A stretch of DNA of 64,000 nucleotides from CAVTSA01 sp963790575 (lineage in GTDB: Bacteria > Chloroflexota > Dormibacteria > Dormibacterales > Dormibacteraceae), in assembly GCA_963790575.1 (NCBI GenBank), contig CAWBPD010000012.1, positions 62,001-126,000 of the forward strand. The letters are read 5' to 3'. The translations under genes were made by a program, and so were the position numbers. Under the pieces are notes generated by a model. That model was not told the origin of the DNA, ran no database searches, and saw nothing but the letters and a program-made list of their open reading frames with translations. Within the stretch, counting starts at the first letter, position 1; every line of letters begins with the position of its first letter. Positions 51,571 through 60,202 of this stretch are shown here, piece by piece.

Positions 51571-52107
51571 ATGGAACTCGAAGGACGTCGTGTCGCGATT
51601 CTGGCCGAGGACCTGTACGAGGACCCCGAGCTTTGGTACCCCTACTACCGCCTGCAGGAGGCGGGCGCCCAGGTTCAGATCGTGGGCAGCGGGCGCAAAG
51701 ACACGTTCGAGAGCAAGCACGGCTACCCGGTCAAGGCCGACCTCTCGATCCAGGACGCCCGGGCCGAGGAGTTCGACGCCGTCGTCATCCCCGGCGGGTA
51801 CTCCCCCGATTACATGCGGCGCACGCCGGCGATGGCCGAGTTCATACGGGCCCTGAACGACCAGCACAAGCCGGTCGCGGCCATCTGCCACGCCGGGTGG
51901 ATGCTGGCGTCGGCCGGAGTGCTCAAGGGCAAGCACGCGACCGGGTTCATCTCGATCAAGGACGACATGGTCAACGCGGGCGCCCTGTACGAGGACCGCT
52001 CGGTGGTGGTCGACGGCAATCTGGTCACCTCCCGCCGGCCGCCCGACCTCCCCGACTTCACGCGGGAGCTGATCGGGCTCCTCTCCCGGGAGCGCGCCAC
52101 CGTCTGA
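51571..52107 (+). CDS. DJ-1/PfpI-family protein
   Basis: 178 residues. RRVAILAEDLYEDPELWYPY supplies the conserved acidic residue and AAICHAGWMLASAGVLKGK the nucleophilic Cys-His elbow. ATG 51571 is 7 nt after TAGCAT (51558-51563), a leaderless start. Members act as glyoxalases, deglycases or proteases; the role here is probably repair of carbonyl or oxidative damage. Confidence 0.9.
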   Translation: MELEGRRVAILAEDLYEDPELWYPYYRLQEAGAQVQIVGSGRKDTFESKHGYPVKADLSIQDARAEEFDAVVIPGGYSPDYMRRTPAMAEFIRALNDQHKPVAAICHAGWMLASAGVLKGKHATGFISIKDDMVNAGALYEDRSVVVDGNLVTSRRPPDLPDFTRELIGLLSRERATV

Positions 52108-52131
52108 CCCGACGTGGCCCTCGCCGGCCGT

Positions 52132-52163
52132 TGTGACCTCGTCCGGCTGCGGATGAGGTCACA
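52132..52163. terminator. Hairpin downstream of the PfpI-like gene
   Basis: 14-nt arms TGTGACCTCGTCCG / CGGATGAGGTCACA (one wobble) with a GCTG tetraloop, about 25 bp after the stop codon. There is no T-tract, but the position suits a terminator. Confidence 0.5.
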
Positions 52164-52186
52164 CTGCTGGCAAACTGCGTCCCGGG

Positions 52187-53426
52187 ATGCCTCGCCTCAC
52201 CGTCCGCGAACGGCTCGCGCCGGAGATCACGGCCTCGCTGTTCTCGAACTACCGGAACGCGGTCGATGCCATCCTCGAGCTGATCGACAACGTGGTCGAC
52301 TCGCGCCTCCCCGAGGTGGGGCTGGCGATCGACCTCACCCTCAGGGCGGGCCGGGTCCAGATCGTGACCACCGGCGGTGAGGGCATGGGGCCGCGGGAGG
52401 TCGAGCGCAACTACCTGCGCTGGGGCCGCTCGGGGAAACGTGGACGCGATCTCCTCGGCCAGTACGGTCAGGGCGGCAAGGCGGCCATCGGCTATCTCGG
52501 CTCGCGGCTCACCGTCGAGGTCAGCCAGCCCGGCGACGACGTGTCCTGGCGGCTGGAGGATCGCGAGTACCGAGATCGAAGCCGGCTCAAGACGTATGAG
52601 CTGCGAGAGGTGGCAAAGCGCGTCGACGAAGCGCTCGGGTACGGACGGATCCGGATCGAGGGCGTGGACCGGCGGGTGGACGCCAAGCGCGTTACCGAGC
52701 GTGTCAGCGAGTCCTACCGCCCGCTCCTCGAAGAGGCACGCTGCGTCATAACGCTCAATGGTCAGCGCCTGCTCCCCGCCCCGCTGCCGGCGGTGCAGCG
52801 CCAGGACTTTCGGGTTCGGGCCGGCGGTGTCACTCTGACCGGTTGGGTCGGAGTGCTGCCGGAGGGGTCGGGCATCGAGCCGGGCGTGCGGTGCTACCGG
52901 CTCGGCCGTCTGGTCGCGGGCGGCGAGTGGTTCGGCCACCCCGGACCCGCCCAATCGCCGAGCTTGGCGCGCCTGGTCGGGGAGGTCGAGATCCCGCGGC
53001 TGCGGTTGACCATGAACAAGACCGACTTCGACCGCGACGACCCGGCCTGGGCGGCGGTGGAGGACCGCCTGCACCGCCTGCTGGCGCCGCTCGTGAAGCG
53101 TCTGGGGCAGGAGCAGCAGCCACCGCCTCCGGTGAGCGCGGTGCGCGCCGCCGAGCAGGTGCGCCGGCTCCTGGGCCAGGCACTGCGGCTGCTGGAGCGC
53201 AACGAGCTCTTCGAGGGGTTCGAGCTGAGAGCGGGCGCGGGCGCGGAGCCGGCTGACGAGGCGGCCGCACAGCCGGAACTCCGGCTGGAGCCGGCCGCGG
53301 AGCCGGACGATCAGACCGGGGACGAGCCTGACGAGGCAGGGCCGCGCGAAGAGCCACGCGCTCGGCATTCGCGGGCGGCGCCGGCGCCTCCGGACGCGGC
53401 AACCCATCCTGCGGCTGGCCCCCTGA
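52187..53426 (+). CDS. GHKL-type ATPase (HSP90/histidine-kinase-like fold), frame break near 53340
   Basis: About 412 residues. The N-box is ILELIDNVVD (residues 29-38), G1 TTGGEGMGPRE near 64 and G2 LGQYGQGGKAAIGYLG near 90. These are the ATP-lid motifs of GHKL/MORC-like ATPases. The starting frame stays open to 54862, across a whole antisense MFS gene, which is implausible. Removing one G of the run at 53339-53341 gives a basic tail (GIRGRRRRLRTRQPILRLAP) and stop at 53426. No partner gene; function unknown. Confidence 0.72.
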
Positions 53427-53527
53427 GCCTCCGTGCCGGGCCAGGTGTCGGGCGAAACAGGACGTTTGTAATACAGCCGCATCTGATTCCGCGGCCGAAG
53501 GGCTCCCTTTGTGTACAAGCGCCGGTG

Positions 53528-54853
53528 TCAGGCGCTCTCCGCCGAACCATCGGGGGCCGCATCCCGCCCCGGCGCCGCTTCCGGCCCTCGCTGCGCGTCG
53601 CCGGGATCCTGCACTGTGAACCACAGCACCACCGTGAGGAGGACCGCCGCGGCGGCGGTCAGGAGCATCGCCGCCTGCGGATTGAAGGCGGCGGCGACCA
53701 TGCCGGACAGGAAGGGCCCGCTGGAGAAGCCGACCGCATTCGCCGAGCCGGATACTCCGTAGACGCGTGCCTGCACCGCGCGCGGGGTGTGCAGGCCGAT
53801 CAGGGTCGACAGGCTCGGGCTGACGCATCCGAAGCAGAAACCGTAGGCGGCGACTCCGACCACCAGCATTCCGAGCGCGGGCGCCAGCGCGGCGAGCAGG
53901 ATGGCGCCGGCGAAGATGAGCGCCGCGGTAGCCGCGAACCGCTGGTAACTGAAGCGCCCGCTGAGCCGGCCGTAGAGGGACGCGGCGATGGCGGTCGCGA
54001 TGCCAGCACATCCGAACGCGATCCCGGTCGCCAGGTTCGGGTGCTGGGGAACGATCGCGAGCAGGCGCAGCGCCACCATCTGCTGCGAGCCCGCGTAGGC
54101 GAACTGCACCAGGGTCTGCGCCACCACCAGAGCGAGGAGCGTGAGCAGCACCGGACGAGAGATGGCGCGCAGGCCGGCGCGGCGGGCGGGCGTCGTCATC
54201 CGATCGGATGGTGGCTGCACCCGGGAGGTGGGCGGGGACTCGCGTACCACCAGCACCACCGGCAGGATCCCGAGCAAGAGGAGTGCGGTGGTGACCAGGA
54301 AGATGGGCCGGAAGCCGAACAGAGCCGTGGCCAGCCCGCCCGCGATCGGCCCCGCCGCCTCGCCGAGCGCGAACGCCGACGCGAGGACGCCGAGCGCGTA
54401 TCCCACCTTCCGGCGAGGCGTCTCGGAGGCGACCAGCGCGGTGGCCGCCGCGACCGTCCCCGCGGTCGCGCCCTGCACGAACCGCAGCCCGACCAGCTCC
54501 CATGGCGACCGCACCAACGCGAGCAGACCCACGCAGACGGCGCCGCCGACCATGGCCCGAATCAGCATCGGGCGCCGGCCGTAGCGGTCCGCGAAGATGC
54601 CCCAGATAGGGCCCGCGATCGCCATCGTGAAGCCGCTGACCCCGCTCGCGACCCCGGTCCAGAGCCCGAGCTGGTGTGGATTCCGAACGCCCAGGTCCTG
54701 GTGCAGGTAGAGCGCCAGGAAAGGCATCACGAAGCTGAACCCGAACAAGGCGAGGAACTCCGCCACCCACAGCGCGGCCAGGTTCCGCTTCCAGTCGACC
54801 CTCGAAGGAGCGGGCGCCGGCAGCTCCGCCGCGTCCTGCGTTTGCCCTCCCAC
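53528..54853 (-). CDS. MFS transporter (12 helices)
   Basis: 441 residues. The signature loop is GIFADRYGRRPMLIRAMVGG between helices 2 and 3, and the motif C-like stretch is ALGVLASAFALGEAAGPIAG. GTG 54853 follows a TATAGT -10-like hexamer by 8 nt. It is probably a drug or metabolite:H+ antiporter. It is in tandem with a second MFS gene of different sequence, 46 bp upstream. Confidence 0.9.
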   Translation of the reverse strand: MGGQTQDAAELPAPAPSRVDWKRNLAALWVAEFLALFGFSFVMPFLALYLHQDLGVRNPHQLGLWTGVASGVSGFTMAIAGPIWGIFADRYGRRPMLIRAMVGGAVCVGLLALVRSPWELVGLRFVQGATAGTVAAATALVASETPRRKVGYALGVLASAFALGEAAGPIAGGLATALFGFRPIFLVTTALLLLGILPVVLVVRESPPTSRVQPPSDRMTTPARRAGLRAISRPVLLTLLALVVAQTLVQFAYAGSQQMVALRLLAIVPQHPNLATGIAFGCAGIATAIAASLYGRLSGRFSYQRFAATAALIFAGAILLAALAPALGMLVVGVAAYGFCFGCVSPSLSTLIGLHTPRAVQARVYGVSGSANAVGFSSGPFLSGMVAAAFNPQAAMLLTAAAAVLLTVVLWFTVQDPGDAQRGPEAAPGRDAAPDGSAESA

Positions 54854-54899
54854 CTTCTTTGACTATAGGGAAAGCAGTTGGGCGCTCGACGTGGAACCG

Positions 54900-56063
54900 T
54901 CAGGCCGGGACGGCGGCCCTCCGTGAGAACCAGAGCCCGGTTTCCGTGGCCCCCACCAGCACCCCCAGCACGACCAGGGCGGCTAGCTCGAGCGGGGCCA
55001 GCAGGCCAACGCCGGCGATGGTGAAGAGGCCACCCAGGAGCGCCGGGAAGACGCCGCCGCCGGCCGCCGCGACGCCGACCTGATATCCGGCGACCGACGC
55101 GGCGCCGCGCCGGCCGAAGCGCTCCGGGTTGAGCGCGATCAAGGTCGGGAACATCGGCGCCAGTCCCAGCGCCATCAGCGGCAACCCGACCGGCGTGACC
55201 AGGAACAACACCGCGCCGGCCAGCGCGACCGCGAACGCCCCCGCCAGCAGGCGGCGGGGACCGGGATGCCAGGGCAGCACGCCGGTCAGCAACCGCCCCG
55301 CGCTCAGCATCGCCCAGAATCCGGTCACCGCCAGAGCGGCCAGCGCGCCCGGGGTGCCCCTGGCGACCAGGACGCTGTAGGACCACTGGGCGCCCGCCAT
55401 CTCGACGCCGGTGTAGATGAAGAACGCAAGCAGGCTGAGCGCGAGCAGCAGTGGCCGCGGCCCCACCTCCGCCGGCTCGCTGTGCGCCGGCGGATCCGGC
55501 ACGCGCCAGTGCGGGCGGGTGACCAGGAACGTGACCGCGAGGCCCACCTCCAGTCCGGCCATCAGCAGGTACCCGCCCCGAAAGCCGATCGACGTGCCGC
55601 TCATGAAGTAAGCGACCTGGGGACCGGCCGCCGCGCCCAGCCCCCAGACACCATGCAGCACGTTCATCGAGCGCACGCTTCCCACCAAGGACACGTGACC
55701 GTTCAAGGAGCCGTCGTAGACGCCTCCCGCGACCCCGACCAGCAGGTATCCGACCAGCAGGAGCGGCCAGTCGGGCGCCACCACCACCACCAGCAGCCCG
55801 GTGACCGCGCAGACGGCACCGCCGAACAGCAGCCAGCCCCGGCCGATCCGGTGCGAGACGGGGCCCGAGACCGCGCTCGCGACGGCGTAGCCGAACGTGT
55901 CCGCCACCAGCACCAGGCCGAGGGCGCCCAGCGGCTGGTGGAAGGTGCGGCGGATCCCGGGCCACGAGACGCCGAGCAACCCCGAGGTCGCGCCGAGGAC
56001 TAGAAAAGTCGCGAACGCGATCCAGATGCTGGGGGGAAGTCGGGTCCGGACGCGCTCAACCAC
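54900..56063 (-). CDS. MFS transporter (12 helices, FucP/sugar-like subgroup)
   Basis: 387 residues from GTG 56063. The longer frame to 56123 is rejected because its first 20 codons are the palindromic repeat at 56095. Features are GATSGLLGVSWPGIRRTFHQ at helix 1, VAGGVYDGSLNGHVSLVGSV in the N-half and PMFPTLIALNPERFGRRGAA in the C-half, seen in regulator-type MFS permeases. Substrate unknown. Confidence 0.87.
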   Translation of the reverse strand: MVERVRTRLPPSIWIAFATFLVLGATSGLLGVSWPGIRRTFHQPLGALGLVLVADTFGYAVASAVSGPVSHRIGRGWLLFGGAVCAVTGLLVVVVAPDWPLLLVGYLLVGVAGGVYDGSLNGHVSLVGSVRSMNVLHGVWGLGAAAGPQVAYFMSGTSIGFRGGYLLMAGLEVGLAVTFLVTRPHWRVPDPPAHSEPAEVGPRPLLLALSLLAFFIYTGVEMAGAQWSYSVLVARGTPGALAALAVTGFWAMLSAGRLLTGVLPWHPGPRRLLAGAFAVALAGAVLFLVTPVGLPLMALGLAPMFPTLIALNPERFGRRGAASVAGYQVGVAAAGGGVFPALLGGLFTIAGVGLLAPLELAALVVLGVLVGATETGLWFSRRAAVPA

Positions 56064-56094
56064 TCTCCCGGAGGCTAACGAATGCGGCGTGTTG

Positions 56095-56163
56095 AGGGCC
56101 GACTGTCCGCAGTGGGACGCCAAAAGGCGCCCGGAAGGGTCCTACTGCGGACACTGGGCCCTT
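56095..56163. repeat. Palindromic element, family A
   Basis: 69 nt: arms begin AGGGCCGACTGTCCGCAGTG-GGAC and end GTCC-TACTGCGGACACTGGGCCCT around GCCAAAAGGCGCCCGGAAGG. It lies between divergent MFS and metallo-hydrolase genes. Confidence 0.75.
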
Positions 56164-56193
56164 ATTTGCTGGCCGAACGGTACGCTGCCCCCC

Positions 56194-56886
56194 ATGGAGC
56201 TGGCGTTCCTGGGCACTGGCGCGGCCTTCTCGCTCGAGCGCTACAACGGCTCCGTCTGCGTCGACCGGCGCTATCTGCTCGACGCCGGGGCGCCGCTCCT
56301 CCCCCACCTGGGCCGCCTGGGCATCGATCCGGCCGGCATCGACGTGATCTTCCTGACCCACTTCCACGGCGACCACCTGGCGGGTCTCATCCCCTACCTC
56401 TGCTTCCGCGCCTTCGCACCCCGGCGGCGGCCGCTCACGATTGTCGGCCCGGACGCGGTCGAGGACCGCGTGGGCCGGCTCCTCGAAGCGGCCTGGGGGA
56501 AGGAGGACTGGCAGGAGATACGGGAGGCCTTCCCGCTCAGCTTCCAGGAGGCCGGCACCGGTGGCGAGGCGTGCGGGGTCGCGTACGAGACGGTCCCGCT
56601 CGAGCATGGCAAGGTTCCCGGTATGGGCTACCGGCTTCACCTCCCCGAGCGCGTCCTGGCCTATGCGGGAGACACCCGAGCCACGCCGGCCCTGGACCGG
56701 CTGGTCGAGGGCGCGGACGTCGCCATCACCGAAGCCACCGAGCCCGGCGAGGTGCACAGCCATACCTCCTTCGAGGAGGCCGCGGAGCTCATCGCGCGGC
56801 ATCCCAGCACCCGCTTTTTCCTCAATCACGTCTTCAGCGGCGACCCACCCGGCGCCGCCCACGACCTGGAGGTGGTCGAGCTGTGA
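56194..56886 (+). CDS. Metallo-beta-lactamase-fold hydrolase (RNase Z-like)
   Basis: 230 residues. The metal site THFHGDHLAGL (H-x-H-x-D-H) near residue 51, AYAGDTRATPALDRL (Asp) and the C-terminal NHVFSGDP (His) are present. MELAFLGTGAAFSLERYNGS is the RNase Z/arylsulfatase-like opening. TACGCT (56181-56186) ends 7 nt before ATG. Either a tRNA 3'-processing nuclease or a small-ester hydrolase; the short length favours the latter. Confidence 0.87.
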   Translation: MELAFLGTGAAFSLERYNGSVCVDRRYLLDAGAPLLPHLGRLGIDPAGIDVIFLTHFHGDHLAGLIPYLCFRAFAPRRRPLTIVGPDAVEDRVGRLLEAAWGKEDWQEIREAFPLSFQEAGTGGEACGVAYETVPLEHGKVPGMGYRLHLPERVLAYAGDTRATPALDRLVEGADVAITEATEPGEVHSHTSFEEAAELIARHPSTRFFLNHVFSGDPPGAAHDLEVVEL

Positions 56887-57119
56887 CTCGAGCGGGCTCG
56901 GCCTTCCTGGGCATCCTGGCGGGAGCCGGGGTGTTCGTAGTCCTGCTCGGCCTCGGCTGGGTCCTCTACGAGCGGCTGTCGGGAGAGTCCCTGCCGCTGC
57001 TGATCGTGATCGGGGTGGTCTCGGTGGGAGCCGGCCTCTACAGCGGGTGGCTGCTCGGCTGGCTCGTCTACTCCGGCCTGCGCAACTCGGAGGACGACTC
57101 GGGGCGGCAGCTACCATAG
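56883..57119 (+). CDS. Small two-helix membrane protein
   Basis: 78 residues with two hydrophobic helices (AFLGILAGAGVFVVLLGLGW; LLIVIGVVSVGAGLYSGWLL). GTG 56883 overlaps the stop of the hydrolase by 4 bp (GTGA), indicating translational coupling. Unknown function, perhaps a membrane helper of the hydrolase. Confidence 0.7.
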   Translation: MTRAGSAFLGILAGAGVFVVLLGLGWVLYERLSGESLPLLIVIGVVSVGAGLYSGWLLGWLVYSGLRNSEDDSGRQLP

Positions 57120-57123
57120 CGCC

Positions 57124-57420
57124 GTGGAAGTTCTGGGCCCGAAGGGGCCGGTCAACCGCTTCGGCGGCGCCGACATGCTGACCTGGGCCCGGAACCAGCT
57201 GCACGTCGCGTACGACATCGTGGACAACCCGGGTGGCGGTCTGGGCGCCGCCATCCAGGCCATCGGCCAGGTCAAGACCGGATTGCGCGAGCAGGGGGGC
57301 GATCGGTATACGCCCCTCGTCGCCCTGCTCGACGACGCGGAGGACGAGGCCGTCCACCGCCGCTTCACCGAGACGCGGCAGCTGGTGCGGCAGGCCCTCG
57401 ATCAGCTGTCCCGCGCCTGA
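57124..57420 (+). CDS. Conserved hypothetical small protein
   Basis: 98 residues, mainly helical: NRFGGADMLTWARNQLHVAY, LGAAIQAIGQVKTGLREQGG and RRFTETRQLVRQALDQLSRA. TACCAT (57112-57117) lies 6 nt before GTG 57124, so it may have its own leaderless transcript. No family recognised. Confidence 0.65.
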   Translation: MEVLGPKGPVNRFGGADMLTWARNQLHVAYDIVDNPGGGLGAAIQAIGQVKTGLREQGGDRYTPLVALLDDAEDEAVHRRFTETRQLVRQALDQLSRA

Positions 57421-57464
57421 CGGTTCGCCAGGCGGGAGCCGCCGGCTCCGGCCGCGCTCCTAGC

Positions 57465-58337
57465 TCAGCGGTTCAGGCCGCGGTACTTGATGGTGCAGAG
57501 GACCCCGAACAGGATGCCGATGCCGAGGGTCCAGGCCAGCGCCTGGAGCACCAGAGAGCCGGTGCCTGCGTTGCCGAGCAGGAGAGCCCGCTGCTGCGGC
57601 GTGGCCGTGTTGCCCAGGATCAGCGACCGGGCGGCGTTGATGACGATGCTGACCGGCTGGTGGGTGGCGAACCCCTGCAGCCAGGTCGGCATCGTCATCA
57701 CCGGCACGAACGCCGACGAGGCGAAGGTGAGCGGGAAGATGATCGGGAAGGTGGCGGCGTTCACCGCTTCCGGACTTCGGACCGTGAGCCCGATCAGCGC
57801 GTAGCCCAGGCTGACCGCGAGCGCGAACAGGAGCAGCAGCAGCGAGGCCAGCACCAGCCCGGGGATGTTGTCGGGCCGAAACCCGACTATGAAACCGGTC
57901 GCCAGGAGTACCACCAGCCCCACGGCGGAGTTCACGGTGTCGGACACGACCCGGCCACCGAAGACCGCGCTGCGGGCCATCGGCAGGGAGCGAAGCCGGT
58001 TGACGAAGCCCTTCTGCATGTCGTCCGCCAGCGCGAACCCGGTCACACCGGCGCTGAACAGCACCGTCTGGACCGCGATGCCGGGAATCAGGTAGTCGAC
58101 GTAGTTGAGCCCCTGGAGGCCGGCGATGGCGCCACCGAACACGTACCGGAACAGCAGCACGAACATGATCGGCGAGACCAGGTTGAACATCAGCTGCTCG
58201 GGCTGGCGGAACAGCCGGCGTAGGTTGCGGCCGGCCATCGCCAACGTGTCACTCACCCCCCACCCGAACGCCGCCAGAGGTCCTGGCGCCCCGGGTCGGA
58301 CCGAGCCCCGGGGCGCCCCCTTCACCATCTCCGTCAT
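57465..58337 (-). CDS. ABC-2 type exporter permease (DrrB-like)
   Basis: 290 residues with six predicted helices. MFNLVSPIMFVLLFRYVFGG, DYLIPGIAVQTVLFSAGVTG and PIIFPLTFASSAFVPVMTMP are typical of ABC-2 permeases. It overlaps the ATPase gene stop by 4 bp. Together they export a hydrophobic compound, as in daunorubicin-type DrrAB systems. Confidence 0.92.
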   Translation of the reverse strand: MTEMVKGAPRGSVRPGAPGPLAAFGWGVSDTLAMAGRNLRRLFRQPEQLMFNLVSPIMFVLLFRYVFGGAIAGLQGLNYVDYLIPGIAVQTVLFSAGVTGFALADDMQKGFVNRLRSLPMARSAVFGGRVVSDTVNSAVGLVVLLATGFIVGFRPDNIPGLVLASLLLLLFALAVSLGYALIGLTVRSPEAVNAATFPIIFPLTFASSAFVPVMTMPTWLQGFATHQPVSIVINAARSLILGNTATPQQRALLLGNAGTGSLVLQALAWTLGIGILFGVLCTIKYRGLNR

Positions 58338-59401
58338 CGCTCGCTCCTGACTTTCTCGCGGCGAGCACCGTCGCTGGTCGCTCGGTCCCCGCCGTCCGCC
58401 CCTCCGGACGGGGGCTCGCGCTCCGCTCCCTCCGCGGCATGCCCCGTCAGCGCCAGGAACACGTCGTCGAGGCTCGGCTCCCGCAGCTGCACCGAACGCG
58501 CCGGCAGGGCGGCGGCGTCCAGCCGGCGGACGACCTCGGTGAGGGTGGAGGTCCCGTCCCGGCTCGGAACCCGCACCAGATCCTCGTCGAGGGAGGTCTC
58601 GCCACCTCCGGCTCCGGACAGCACGGCGGCCGCCTGCTTCGCCTGCTCGGCATCGGCCAGCCGCACCTCCACGACCGCGCCGCCCAGGCGCGCCTTCAGT
58701 TCCTCCGACGTGCCTTCCGCGATCACCCGGCCGTGGTCGACCACCGCGATCCGGCCCGCCAGCCGGTCGGCCTCCTCCAGGTACTGCGTGGTCAGCAGGA
58801 CGGTCGTGCCCTCACGCACCAGGCGCTCGATCTCTTTCCAGAGGTCGATGCGGCTGCGCGGGTCGAGTCCGGTCGTCGGCTCGTCGAGGAAGAGCACCGG
58901 CGGGTCCGCGACCAGGGCGGCCGCCAGGTCGAGGCGCCGCCGCATGCCGCCGGAGTAGGTTTTGACGGTCCGGTTGCCGGCGTCGGCGAGGCCGAACCGC
59001 TCCAGCAGGTCGGTGGCCCGGCGCCGGCCCACCGCACCGGGGAGGTGGTTGAGCCGGCCCACCAGCCGGAGGTTCTCCGCCCCCGTCAGGTTGTCGTCCA
59101 CGGCGGCGAACTGGCCCGCCAGTCCGATCGAGCGGCGCACCGCGGCCGGATGGTGCAGCACGTCGATACCGACCACCTCGGCCCGGCCGGAGTCGGGACG
59201 GAGGAGGGTGGTCAGCATGTTCACGACCGTGGTCTTGCCCGCTCCGTTCGGTCCGAGTAAGCCGAACACCGTGCCCGGCTCGACCTCCAGCGAGACGCCG
59301 TCCACCGCCCGAACGCGCTTGCCGAACGTCTTCACCAGGCCTTCAGCAAGAATCGCCGGGTAGGCCACCGCGGGCACTCTACGAAATCCGGCCCGGGACA
59401 T
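58334..59401 (-). CDS. ABC exporter ATPase (DrrA-like)
   Basis: 355 residues from ATG 59401; a further 16 codons upstream are possible but lie outside the conserved region. Walker A is GLLGPNGAGKTTVVNMLTTL, the signature YSGGMRRRLDLAAALV, Walker B VLFLDEPTTGLDPRSR and the His switch LTTQYLEEAD. The C-terminal DUF4162-like part (LREPSLDDVFLALTGHAAEG) is characteristic of DrrA. It is paired with the permease gene. Confidence 0.93.
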   Translation of the reverse strand: MSRAGFRRVPAVAYPAILAEGLVKTFGKRVRAVDGVSLEVEPGTVFGLLGPNGAGKTTVVNMLTTLLRPDSGRAEVVGIDVLHHPAAVRRSIGLAGQFAAVDDNLTGAENLRLVGRLNHLPGAVGRRRATDLLERFGLADAGNRTVKTYSGGMRRRLDLAAALVADPPVLFLDEPTTGLDPRSRIDLWKEIERLVREGTTVLLTTQYLEEADRLAGRIAVVDHGRVIAEGTSEELKARLGGAVVEVRLADAEQAKQAAAVLSGAGGGETSLDEDLVRVPSRDGTSTLTEVVRRLDAAALPARSVQLREPSLDDVFLALTGHAAEGAEREPPSGGADGGDRATSDGARREKVRSER

Positions 59402-59527
59402 TGCGGTCGCCCACCGTGACCAACCTGGGGCCCCGCCGCAGAATCCCACCGCGTCCGCAGTCAGCTGCTACCGCCGCCGGGGTAGGCCCGCGGTGTGGAA
59501 ACTCTGGGACACCGCCTCGGCTCCTCC

Positions 59528-60202
59528 TCAGTCGGGCCGCACGTCCCGGAGGCCGGCCGCCGCGAGGTCGAACGCCCGCTCCACCAGCCGGCGCAGGTTT
59601 GGCTTGCCGTCGCGCCGGGCCCACTCCAGCATCGCCTCGAAGGCCACGCTCTCGATCACGCGCACCGCGACCCGGAGCTCGAAGTCGTCGGCGTCGCCAT
59701 CGGGGCCGGCGAGCACCTGGGCCAGCATCTCCAAACCCTGGTCGGTCTCCTGCCACAGGCGCGCTCGCAGGCTGGGCACCTCGAACGCGATCCGGACCCG
59801 CTGCAGGACCAGCTCTCGGTCCTGTTCCATGAGCGGGACGGCGGCCTCCAGCATCATGTGGCGGACCTTCTCCAGCGGTGGCTCGCCGGCGGGCCGTGAG
59901 CTCAGCATCTCGAACAGGATGGGGTCGTACTCGTCGAAGGCGACCACGTCCTCCTTGGACGGGAAGTAGTTGAAGAAGGTGCTGGGCGAGATCTCCGCCG
60001 CGTCCGCGATCTGCTCGATGGTGGTGGCGTCAAAACCCTGCCTCTCGAAGAGGTCGAGGGCTACCTCCTGAATCGCCCGGCGGGTACGGCGTTTCTTGCG
60101 CTCGCGCAGGCCCTCCTTGGGTCGGTCCGGCACCGTGAGGCGGGGCTGGGCCCGACGTTCGGTGCCTCGCCCCGCCTCACGTAACGATCCGGGTTCGCTC
60201 AT
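59528..60202 (-). CDS. TetR-family repressor
   Basis: 224 residues. The HTH is RRAIQEVALDLFERQGFDAT then IEQIADAAEISPSTFFNYFP. The ligand-binding helices contain a MftR-like acidic region. ATG 60202 overlaps the MFS stop by 4 bp, so the repressor is made from the same operon it presumably controls. It senses a substrate of the efflux pump. Confidence 0.92.
   Translation of the reverse strand: MSEPGSLREAGRGTERRAQPRLTVPDRPKEGLRERKKRRTRRAIQEVALDLFERQGFDATTIEQIADAAEISPSTFFNYFPSKEDVVAFDEYDPILFEMLSSRPAGEPPLEKVRHMMLEAAVPLMEQDRELVLQRVRIAFEVPSLRARLWQETDQGLEMLAQVLAGPDGDADDFELRVAVRVIESVAFEAMLEWARRDGKPNLRRLVERAFDLAAAGLRDVRPD

Noticed and set aside
52187..54862. Taking the GHKL ATPase as an 891-residue protein
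   Set aside because: The last ~450 codons are antisense to a clear MFS gene. A one-base correction near 53340 gives a sensible stop instead.
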